Below, one piece after another: positions 49,401 to 61,400 of a stretch of DNA of 64,000 bases (within the stretch, counting starts at the first letter, position 1; the number at the start of each line of letters is the position of its first letter). The DNA is from Rhyzopertha dominica (Eukaryota > Arthropoda > Insecta > Coleoptera > Bostrichidae): NCBI GenBank assembly GCA_025024175.1, contig QCXZ01000001.1, positions 33,536,942 through 33,600,941 on the forward strand, read 5' to 3'. Made by a program: the position numbers and the translations under genes. The notes beneath the pieces are model-generated. The model was not told the DNA's origin. It saw only the letters and a list, made by a program, of their open reading frames with translations, and did no database searches.

Positions 49401-52400
49401 AAAAACGCGTATTTTTGGCGAGCTATTTCTCGAAAACTAAGGCACATAAACGAAAAAATCGAACTCCACGTTGTAGCTACATATTTCTTTGTACACTACC
49501 AAAAACATGAGCACGATAAATGAGTAAAAACATTCAAAAAATCTAAAACCGCAAACCCTTCCGTCACGAGAGCGAAATGCGAATGCCCATCCCCACTAGG
49601 TCCGTCGCGTGGTATCCAGTGAACAGTGAGGCTAAGATACAAACCGGTCGGGAATGATCGAGCGGTATACGATCTATTCCGATATGACTGAATTTCTAAG
49701 ATTGTATGTCTAAATACACGTGACATAATGCTAAAACCTCTTTCACATTAATTTACTGTCTGCCGAAGCAATGGGGAGGCGGAAGGAAAATTATTATAAA
49801 AGTTCCTCCAGAAATCATAGTCGACATGCAGTTAGAATGAAATGTTCATCTTTACAGAAATAAATGGCTTATTCCATATTTTGAATAACCTGGTATAATA
49901 TCATAGTAAGTTACTAATATCATGCTTACTTTTTTATGCACACATTACAGTCAGCAATTTTCCGAATATTAATTTAGCCCGTCTGTTGGTCGTACATACG
50001 ATCTCTGCGTGATTTTAATCTATCGGCTACCTTCTTACGTCCCATGTCCCGCTGGTAATATGGGTTGCATAGTTTACATTTCTGCCCGATCGCTCCAAGT
50101 AAATGCCCCTCTTAAATACTAGTGTATAATACTTATAAGTAACCGTTGAATTAGGATATTTCTTCTTGAACGCCAAAAACATGCGATTTTGATTTAAATC
50201 TGGGCTCAGGAATTCCTTTATTGTTTTATTGCCACTGTAGTTATTTTGCTCACGAGGAAAGCTCTCAATATGATCCCTGACTTGCTGGCGCAGTTCTGGC
50301 AGATACTTATTTGTTTTTGTCCCTTTACCACGCTGATCTGTAATCGTAATCTGTCCCATTATCTTTTTTTTTTCAACAAGTACCTGTACTTTCTTATGGC
50401 TTAGCGCAAATATACTAGAAAATGTATTTCGACAAACTTGTACATGCACTCCAATATCATTACGAACAGTATAAGTAATGATACTTTGTCTACGACTTTG
50501 TTCTGGAGTATCATATGTGCCGTGTCTCCTGCGGTTTATGGTTATAACTTGAATCAGCCCCAAAAGAAAAGTACTCTACTTATTGTAATCAGCAGCTTCA
50601 TAATATTGACGAAATAATGAGTTTCTCTGGCCAAATAATAAGGATTTGCAGGCATATTTACAAGAACATGTTATCTACAAGAAAAGCGCAACATGAGTTT
50701 GTTTCTTCCCATATTTGAAGATTACGAGTACTTACCTCAACTTCAGGTGGATTTTTAGCAGGAACAATGACATCCTTGTAATTTGTGTGTTGCACACCAC
50801 TATTTTTGCATCTTTTACTTTCTTTTCTAATACTCTCCACACCTTTTCGGCGTCTTTTTACAGCTGTATTGTTTAATTTAACACTACCATTTGCCTTCAT
50901 TTTGCATATTAACAATGTACTAGTTTTGGCACTTAGACCCTTTCTACGCTTAACAGACATGCGTACTTAAACCGTACGCTGTTTTTGCCGTCACTATATG
51001 AAATCTGCTAAAGCCTAGGCACATAGACCCTTTTGTATATTGCATATACATATATTGCTTATATTGGCATATAGACCCCAAAACACGTGTTACCTGAAAT
51101 TTGCTACAAATGGCACTTAGACCCTTTTGAATTTCCACTCTTCAATTATCGTTAGATACATTTTGGAATTAGCGAATTGTTTGGATTAACCAAAATTTAC
51201 GAATACAAATGCCGTTAGCTTTTTATTTTTTTATGCCGCCGCAGTTATTGCAATAATTTTAAGTCGGAAAGGCACAGGCCGAATCAACTTGTTGGTGTCT
51301 TTTTGTGGTAAGCATCTCCAGCCCTCTTGGACATAAAATTGATTTAAACTCCTCGGTGGCTGTAGAAAACGCTGAATGCTAATGCTTTGCCACACTACAT
51401 ATTATACTGGCGATAAATTAGAGAAACTTGCAGACCTACCCAAAACCACTTATATAGCAAATTGTAAAAAGTCCATAGTTCGATGGGCTGTATGTGTCCT
51501 GACTTTGTCTTTCAAGAAATATACGGTCGGTTCGTGAAACTACTCCAAAACGAACATCAAGAGACCTTCTTCCAAAGCATATAGTAAACCATAACATAAT
51601 GCCAGGGGTATAGGCTAAAGTAAACTCTATACACTTGTAGTTTTCACTGCGAAAAGGTAACCCATAATAGTTTTTTGACTTACACAATACGTAATTATGA
51701 AGACAGCGTAGCAGTCATTGGGCATAATGCTGTCTAAACATTTGTTAAAGAATTGTACTGCTGAAGTGTGTGATGGCATATGTTTTTGAGGCAGTAACAT
51801 TCCTAAAATGCCATCTACTATCAGTAAGATGTTCAGCTCTAATACTAAAACAATTGACTTTAAGCCTACTTCCAAATTTATTTTTGACATAGCGAAATGC
51901 TAGCATTTCAACCTTTACGCGACCTTTTTTCAGTGGCTTAACAAGTATAACTAAATTGAAACAATAAAAACCAGTCAAAAATAACGTAAGTATAGACACG
52001 GTGGTTTGTGAAAGAATTTGTGTAGATTATATTTTTGGCGTTATTATTGAGATAAGTATGATATTTGAGGGCGTGGTAAGAGGACGTTTCATGTAAACGG
52101 CCTCTAATAAGGGTTCAAGTTTGCGTGTATTGACGGTTTTATCTATGACATTGGTTATGTTAAATGTCTGACCTGTTTCAGCATTATGTAATGCTAATGC
52201 TGATTTTTCTCAGTTTCCATTGTTTATGTGAATCTAATATTAATTATTTTTTATTAAGAGTGTTATCTAGTAGGTTTCTTAATGTAGTTATTGGCAAAAG
52301 CAAGATTTATATTAAATTTAAAAAATAAATTTTAGTAATCAATTCTTTTTGTGTCGGTGTTTTTGTAATTTTCTAGGGCTTAGAATAACATTCAGCAATG

Positions 52401-55400
52401 TATGGATCAAACTGCTAAAGACGAATGATGCAATGATTTGGTGTGATGAGGATGACCCTTCCAGAACTTTCAAATTTTAATTTTAGTTTGTGCTATTTTT
52501 TCACTTTTCACTGTATACGCTTTTTTGGGGAAAAATCCATTCTATGGGCGAATAGAACACTGCTAATACTTGCAGCTGAACTTTTTTGGTGTAGGTCTGC
52601 TATTTTCATTTTCAACCAGTACGTTTTTGCTTTGTCTGTCACCCTTTTTAAATCCTTGTGGTTTTTATTAGTATGCACTTCCACCAATTTTGGATATACA
52701 CTACCATTTCTGCATTGATTAAGGAACAATATCCCGCTCTGGAGAACAGAAACGAAAATGAGGAAGAATAGAAAGAAGAGGATCAAACAACATTCCTGAA
52801 CCAACAAAAAATGAAGTGGAGAAAATAAGTCAGCTAAAGAACAATAAAAGTCCTGGTGAAAATGGAATAGTGACTGAATTAATAAAATATGGGGAGAACA
52901 ATTAGCAGCTGATTCCTACGAATTAATCCTAAAAATATGGCAACATATATAAAATAAACATAAGTCGATTAATTTACTTGCAGTTCTTTTTGTTGCTTTT
53001 ACTTAGGCAGTCAAACCAGAACATAACCAGTCCAAAAAGTATCTGGTCATCCATGCTCTTTGTTGTCTGTAATAGGATATAGATAATTTATTAAGTGTCA
53101 ATGCCAGGACCATTAGAATAAGGCATAAACGTTATTCGTTCTTTAGAGACCTTAAGTCAAGAATTTAAGGTGTTTTGGGCATGCATTAGAGTCTTTTTCT
53201 TTAACAAACCAAATCCTATTCACCTACATTATATGTTAGATATATTTCTTCAATAATCTTTAAAATTGGTGTAGGAATAGTACCAATACCTCTTAATTAT
53301 TTGAAATGATCTTCCTATATTAGAAGTCTAATACCTACTGTAAATTTTTTTCTTGAATTTTTGGCAACTTGTGTTTATTTATCTTAATTTGCTGTATTTT
53401 AATTTAATAAATATTCTTAATGTTTGTTGTATGTTACAAAAGGTTAAGAAAAATATTTAAACTGCTCCATTGTTTAGAAAGATTATTATCATTGAATGTT
53501 TCATTACATTTTTTTTCTATTTTGCAGAGTTTCCCCAGCGCATGGCCCAAAGAGAAGCAGTGGAAGAACGAGAGGTTTTCCCTTAACACAGTTACCAGGA
53601 AGAATAGAAACCATCCCACCTCCACAGAAATTTCGAAATAAAGATTTCTCAGCTGGAGATGTGAATGGATTACCAGATCCCGTAAATTCTGCAACACAAA
53701 CAACATTGGTAAGTGTATTTGCAATAAGTATTTAGTAGAATAAAGATTGAATGCTTGAAAGTAAAGGGAAAGTTGCAAACGATTTAGCTTACAAAAAGTA
53801 GTGCTTCCTGTTTTATAATTTGTTCTTGAATTAATCCAGACAACGAAGGAAAAATAGAAGAAATAACTCTAGTAGAAGCCTATTTTAGCCCAGTTATAGA
53901 AAAAGGTGTCCTTAACAACCTACTACAAATACTGATGTGTGAGAGAAGTTAAGGGGGGAGGGGGGCTCTAAAAAGGTCTCTTTTTTCAACTGTTTGCTAA
54001 TAACTCGAAAACAGCTGCCTCAAATTAAAAAATGTCTGTACACTAAATTAATCAATATAAAATTCTCTACAGAAAAGGTCCCATATACTTCTTCACTAAG
54101 ATCAATACTTCAGGATATATGGAGGGAAGCAATGATGAATGAAAAACAAATGTTTTTTTTAGTGAAATAATTAGTTCATCTGGTGTCAATTGTACTAACG
54201 ACAATATTCGGTCCCTATGTTTTTTCTAATTCTCTCTTTGATGATCTTTACGTGTAGTGGTATTCCCATAACCTGTTCTTAAAACACTTCCATAGCGAAT
54301 TAACTTACAAGATTTGCAATCGTTTTATATCGAAATATACTCAAAAGTGTCCCAGTTTATTTTAAAATAACTTTTAAAAGTGTTTTTGGTGTTTAATGTA
54401 TTGATGAGCGTAGCTTCGTCTCTATCATGTGCATCACGCATTACACATTTTATTTAAGCAAATTTTTAAACCAATTTAAAATAAAATAAAACACATAGAG
54501 ACAAAGCCTGTGGTCATCAAGATATTAAACATCATAAATACTTTTAAAAATTATTTTAAAATTAATAAACTGGGACATTTTCAGTTAGTACAATATGATG
54601 AGCCAAACACCAGTATTTTTATTGGTTTAATTTGTATAATAAATATGGATGGGTGTTTAAAATTAATTTCAACCAAATTATAAATCTTTTTTAATAATTA
54701 TTATGAATAAGGTGCTCCCAGGACCAAAATTTTTCATATAGTGACTATTAGGAATAGTATTTTAAAAACATTTTATCATGATACATTCGATTTTGTCAGC
54801 TCTTGGACTACTATCGCTGAGAAATATTTAATTTTTAAAGATGAAGTTGAAAGAGATTTGTGTTATGTCAGAAAAAAGGAATATTTGGATTAATGAAGGC
54901 AATTGTGTTAAGGAAAGAGTAAGACATACATATATTGCTGTTCTTGCAGACGAGAATATGTCAGAAATGACTCGAGTTTTGGGAGAAACTCTTTTAGTTT
55001 CAGAGTTTCAACCTTACGTAATTAGATTTATTTTGCTGCCCAGAAACCTATGACCAACAGAAGGAAAGAAAACCTAATGCTAAGCGTCAAACAGTTTTTA
55101 ATTCATTATTGTTTGTTGGCAAAAAATGAAAGATCAGTGCGGAAATAATGCATTAAAACTTACCTGCACTGTCTGAAATGTATCATGAGGATTTTTACTA
55201 AAGATTATTGTTAGCCTCTGCACCTTCAAAAAGAAAACTGGTCGTGATCAATATAAAGAGATTTTAGAAGCAGTGGAAGAAATCTATGATTATATTGAAG
55301 GGAATAACTGATGCTAATTCTGTATGTAATATCATGTAATATGTATGAGTTGTTGGAACAGGTCACAGGAGTACACTACATGTGAATACCATCAATCAGA

Positions 55401-58400
55401 AATAATGAGAATCAAATTATTTTCAGTCCAATTCTCACCAGACGAACTAGGTATATTAATTTTTAAGAATTAACACAACTTTTAAGGATATAAACAGATT
55501 TCTTTCTTAATTTTCTGTTTCCCCCTTCATATTTCGATAAACATTGATCCTAGCAAAAAAGTGTATAGAACTTTTGTTATAGAGAATTTTATGCAATTAA
55601 TTAGTATAGGAACATTATTCGCTAGAAGTAGTAGTTTTCAGGTTATTAACAAATAGCTAAAACCTGGGGCCTGTAGAACCCATTTAGCCCTTTTTACTTC
55701 CACATCTAACGGATAGGAAGTATTGTATCGCGAAAATAAATTTCAAAAATTTTTATTTGCTCATTCGCTTTAAAATGGTCGGAAACGCAAAAAAACCAAA
55801 TTTGAGCAAAAAAATTTCTTGTCTGTGGTATTGTTTGTGGACACGATAACTTTTGAAATACTTAATATACGAACTTGAAATTTGGCAAATGTATAAATCT
55901 CAACTACCCAAAGCGACTTATTGTTTGTGGGGTAAGTAGGGTATCGGGAAGGGGCGAAATTGGGGGGTAACTACCCTTTTTGCAAATTTTTATTTTTTTA
56001 TATTTTTTTCGTTTTAGTATGTGTTTAGTAGTATAACTGCGAGTATTATTAGCAAAAAAGCGTCACTTAAAGAAAACGGTTTTTCTTAAATATCTCCGAA
56101 TATATTTAATATATTCAAAAAATGAAGATGCCATCAGATAGGAAATGAAATTTCTCATAAAAAGTGTCTTAGAAAATTTATCCAAAATTTTGACATTTTC
56201 GAAATATTTCCAAAAAACCTATTTTGGACCCTGCTGGTACGATTTTTTTTTAATTTTGGTATTATATAGAAAATCAAATTTCTGATCAGAAAGCGCTCTT
56301 GTAATTTTTTTGTTAAGTTAATAATTTTCGAGTGATTTGGAAAAACCGATTTTAAAAATGTATATATTTTTGCTAATATCACGAGGACTGTTTGCCTTAG
56401 AAAAAAATGTGTAGAGAGAAAAATGCTCAAAACCTGATTACTAATCGTATAGTATAAGAAATAAAAACGTAAATGTCATTTTGACAATTGGATGTGGGAG
56501 TATTGATTCAATTTGCAGCGGTTTTATCTTTGTTGCTTCGAGAAAATGTGAGAGCTTCAGATCCAACTTAAATGTTTTACACATACAACCATAAAGAATT
56601 CGACACTGAATATTGCTTATGTATATTATACTTCATCTGTTTATTAAATGAGAGACCAATGGTGGTGAACTATTGAAATTATTGCATCATATAATTGTTA
56701 TAGACCTACTATTGAACAATTTTTTTTTTAATTGCCTGTTATTTTTGCAGCCTAAAACTCGACATCAGCGGCCTTATGGTTGGGAAAACAACGATTTCAC
56801 CTTAAACCATCCACCTCCACCGCCTGCCGGTTATCTCTATGGCAGTTTACCTTTTCAACATGCCGTGTGCCCAGTCAATTCACCAACTAGAGTGCCACCT
56901 AGGACAATACCGACTGCCATAGAACGTCACAGGGAAGTGAGAAGAAGGGGAAGTGAGGACAACCTTTCTAGTGATTTAGAAGAAGCACCACTGAGACCTT
57001 TGAGTGAACTGGCAGATGACGAACACTTCTCAGATGATTCCTTGGAGGAAATGTTACCACCGCCACCACCAGTTTGTAACAAGCGCAGCAGCATAGCATG
57101 GGAAGTTCCTTTGGATGACGACCCACTTTTAACACCTGGAAGTACCAAAGTGATCGGTCGGAGACGTAGAAAATCGGGATCCCATTCTAGCACCAGTTCT
57201 ATTCCGAATCGATTAAAGGAATTCGAGGACTGGCCTGATCCACCACCTTGCACAACGGAAGATGATGTCACCTCACCATTCTCAGATTCCGATGAACATG
57301 TTGTTTTACCGCCTGAACTAAATGCTGCCAATTTATCTGGCACCAGCACGTACATTATCAGGAGAGGTAAAAAAGACCGAAAAACCCTGCTCAATATGAG
57401 CAGCTCGCTGAACTCAAGTTCTTCCCTCAACTCTAGGCTAAGCTCAGACTTGAGTATACCTCGCTTCAGTTCTGACCTCAATAGTCGCCTGAGCCGTGAA
57501 CTAAACACGCCTAATTCGAGGTATAGTGTAGATCTTAGCACTCCTCATTCAAGACTGAGTCACGAACTTAATTCACCAAAGTCTAGATACAGTCTGGACC
57601 TAAATAATTCTAGGCATGTAAGTCAAGAATTCAGCAGTTCTCCATCAAGATTAAGTGCAGATCTATCCAGTTCAAGATCGAGCACTCCTCAAAGCAAACA
57701 TGGTGAGTTCAAAAAGCACAGTACCACTTTTGACAATATAAAATCGTTAATTCGAGAGGGAGTAATTGAAAATTATAATGCACCACCTGTTGAATCGACC
57801 ACTGAATTTACCGGTGTTGCAACACCTATTGTCAGGGTAGTTTCATTGCCAAGTTTAAGTGCTGAGGAGTATACACCAAGACGTGAATTGGCAGTCACCG
57901 TTGAGGAGGAAGAAGACCAAGAAAGCCCGCACCAGAATAGTGCAGAAATATCACCATTACGCAAAATAGAACAAAACATAAGTGAACTGTTAGAAAGGAG
58001 GGATATAGAAGTAGTGGAAAATGACAACTTTAGCATAAAGGTAAATGGAGTGAATTTAAACAAGAAAATACCACCACCAAAACCAGTGAGGGATTCTAAA
58101 AGCTCAGAATCCAGAAAATTCAACGACTTACAGAAATCAAACAGCCATAATGAAATACAACGTTCTGAAGAATATTATAGGCAACTGCTAATTGATGGAG
58201 GTAGTGTTAATCCGTTCCCAAAAAGAAATGGTATTCAAAAATCGGAAAGTGCTAAAGAAATGTTACTGACACATCGAGAAATGCGTCCTTTAACAACATC
58301 ATCATCTGCTGACTTTCCTGTGAGAGTCGAAGTTTTACAGCATGATTTCCCTCCTTTACCACCATCACCCGTTGAGGAGGATGAAGATGAATACTCAGAA

Positions 58401-61400
58401 ATAATTCATCCAACACAAAAATTGCGTGCCGATACCCTACCCAACACACCGGAAACACCAAATATTCCACCACATCGGGAACCGATATCAAATAGTTTAA
58501 AATCACGGTCTATGGATGCGGGTTATGGTAGAAACCGAAGGACCAATGGGATAACTTCAAGTAGAAATCTACCTCCAGAAAGACGCACATTACCTACAGA
58601 GCTACAAGAGAAACGGAGAGCCTTCCAGAAAAGATCATCTCACAGTCCACAAGAAGAACACCATCTGCAGACCTCCTGCAGCCTTCCAGAGACCCCAATA
58701 TTTTCCAGAGGGTGTGATATACCACGAACACCGCACAGGAGGGCACCAGACATTCCTACTGGTGTCCAAACTGCACCTAGACAGAGTAACACTATGGGTA
58801 GTTTAAACACAATAGCCAACATGTCCAGCAGTAGCTACAGAAGAGGAATGTCAAATTCTGGACTTGAACAGGCTTTGGCAGGAGCGGAATTATTGAGACT
58901 GGCAGGAGGCCCTGGTAGAGGATGGTATCCAAAGCATCGACAACGCAGACCAGCCTCCATAGAGCATTTGGATAGAATGGCAGGAGCACATAATCCGTGG
59001 GATTCAAGCAGGAAACCTCTAACGCTTCCACCAAACCTGACGCCCAAATTCTTTCAAAAATCGCCAAGGGATGCCCTAAGGAGGGTGACTAGTTTGCTCA
59101 TTAGGAAAGGTATGTTATTTCTTTCAATTTCATCATTCGCCCAATAATTTCTATCTGGAGGTTCTAAAAATCACAATTAAAAAACAAATTACGATATGAA
59201 AGTCAAAAAATTAATATTGTTTATTATTTTGAATGGAACGCCCTGTATATTATACCACAAAAAATATTTTTTCTCTGATTAAAAATATATATGGTTTGTT
59301 AATATTACTTTGATAAGTTTACTAAATATATATACTCAAAGTCTTGAAAATATAGGAATATACCCTGATCAGTATGGCCATGGTAACCGAAAAACAGGTG
59401 AATGGGGAAATGGTTTTTGACATTAATTTAGCTGCTTCTAGTTAAAAAGTGTCATTTCTCTGTGTAGGTACAAATTTATTATTATTTTATTGTAAAGAAT
59501 GCCTTTGTAAGATCAGAAAGATCAGAAATGTGTAATTATATATGTACCTATTTTCGTGAAAAATACAAACAACAATTCAGATTAAATCATATTATGGTAA
59601 AAAATTCCTCAAATAATTTAATTTATACATTTTCAATATGCCATCCAATATTTTCTATACAATTTTATTGATTGCCTTTACTAAAAACTCATGGTTATGT
59701 CTTGATCATATGTATTGATTGAGAAAATTTTGCATCAAGTCATCTAAATTCCAAGTTCTTTTTATGTAGACTTTTTCTTTAAGGTATCCCCACAAAAACG
59801 TATCCAAACAGAATAAAATCTGGACTATTGGGTGGGCAACAAATTGACCAATGTCATCAAATCCATGTTGACACCGTCTTGCTGCTATATGATGATGTTA
59901 TATTGCCTCAAGAAAATTTCTGCTAGAAAATGATCAGTTTCATCATAATCAATTAAGTAGAACTGCCTCCGTCTAATTTTATGTTCACCAGATAATTTTT
60001 GTATGGGTAAAATTTTATCTGGATGATGTCTATATTTATTAAATGTTGACTGAATTTTTTTACTTACTTTCTGGCAATTTCAATGGGAGTTCCAGGATTT
60101 TCTATAAAATACAGGACCTACAGTCTATTAAAATAAATATTGTTCATCCTTCAAAGATAAGTAGAATATGCAATTATTTATTTTCATCAACTTATTTGTG
60201 ATTTTCTTTCTCTGAAGTTGCTTTCGATATGTATATCTAAACTTGCATCTTGATGTTACCAGTTCGCTAAATATTCACCACTATATTCTCTCTGGTTTTT
60301 TAGAATAAACATACAATTTCACATTTTTGATCATTAATACAATGGAATTGTTTGCAATAAAATAAGAATAATTCTGTACCTACACAGAGAAATAACTCTT
60401 TTTAATTAGAAATAACCAAACTAACGTCAGAAACCATCATTACCGCATTAATCTGTTTTATGGCCGCAGTGGCTGATCAGGGTACATTAACATATTTTCA
60501 AGATTTTGAGGGTAAATATTTAAGAAAGCTTCCAAAGTAATATTAACAAACCACATGTTTTTGAAATCAGAGAAAAAAAATTGTGATATAATTATTCAGA
60601 GCGTACCATTTAATATAAAAAAGTTCAGGTGGCGATCATCATTTGTTTATTTAATGGTGATTTTTAGAACGTCCAGAAAGAACTCTCCAAATATTATATA
60701 AGAATTTTTTCTGTCTTCAAATAAAGAAAGGCAAGGTGGTGGTAATTATGAAGAATGTGCCAGTTATTGGTTATACGAGTACAAAGGTTTGGCAATTTAG
60801 TTCTCTGACAAGCACTGTAGCTCATCAAATTGGTTGTTTGGAAAAATTATAGCAGCATGTTTGAGTTTAGACAAAAATTACTGTTGCTTTTCAAACAAAC
60901 GTAATAACATAAATTTTCAACTTAAATTTTAACAAATTACAATTCGTCGTTATATGGCATCCTCAGTATGATAATCACCTATTACCATATAACCACATAT
61001 GCAAGAACAAACCTTGTTAATTGGGCCATGCCTCCAGCATCATCAATTGCACATCTTCAGATTATTGAGAATGTTAATGACTAGCCAAAGAAAAAAGGCA
61101 CATTTTTGCTTAGGCAACTTCTTCAAAACGACTCCAAATTGAAAATTCTATTGAGCTGTAGCACATGAATTGGTAGTGCACTCTTAATGAGTTAATGTGA
61201 AATTAGGTTATTTGGTCCATATCCATTTCACTGGTTGCCAAAGCTGAGCTTTTTGTAGAAGTTCCATACTTTTTCTCTGTGTAAGATACCTACCAGGACC
61301 ATAGCACTGTTATGGTTTTTGAGTTCATTATTCTGCCTTGTAGAAGAAGTCTTGCACCGCATTGCCTATTATTTTTTATCTGGTTACTGAGAAGCTGGAT

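Larger units (their letters stand above)
47941..51143 (-). mobile_element. 3.2-kb DNA transposon with AATT duplication (Sola-like by inference)
   Basis: The left end reads GAAGAGTCTAAGTGCC. The right end, read inward, gives GAAGAG, a short insertion, then GGGTCTAAGTGCC. AATT lies at 47937-47940 and 51144-51147. The GGGTCTAAGTGCC-type motif recurs subterminally on the right (near 50928, 51018, 51065 and 51112) and on the left (near 47948 and 48139), as expected for transposase-binding sites. It encodes one decayed transposase on the minus strand. Sola elements make 4-bp duplications, which is why I suggest them; the assignment is unproven. Confidence 0.7.

Noticed and set aside
56927..57541. 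204-codon minus-strand frame and other antisense frames (57773-58123, 58252-58506)
   Set aside because: Antisense shadows of exon D; the sense strand has splice borders in phase and coding-like composition.
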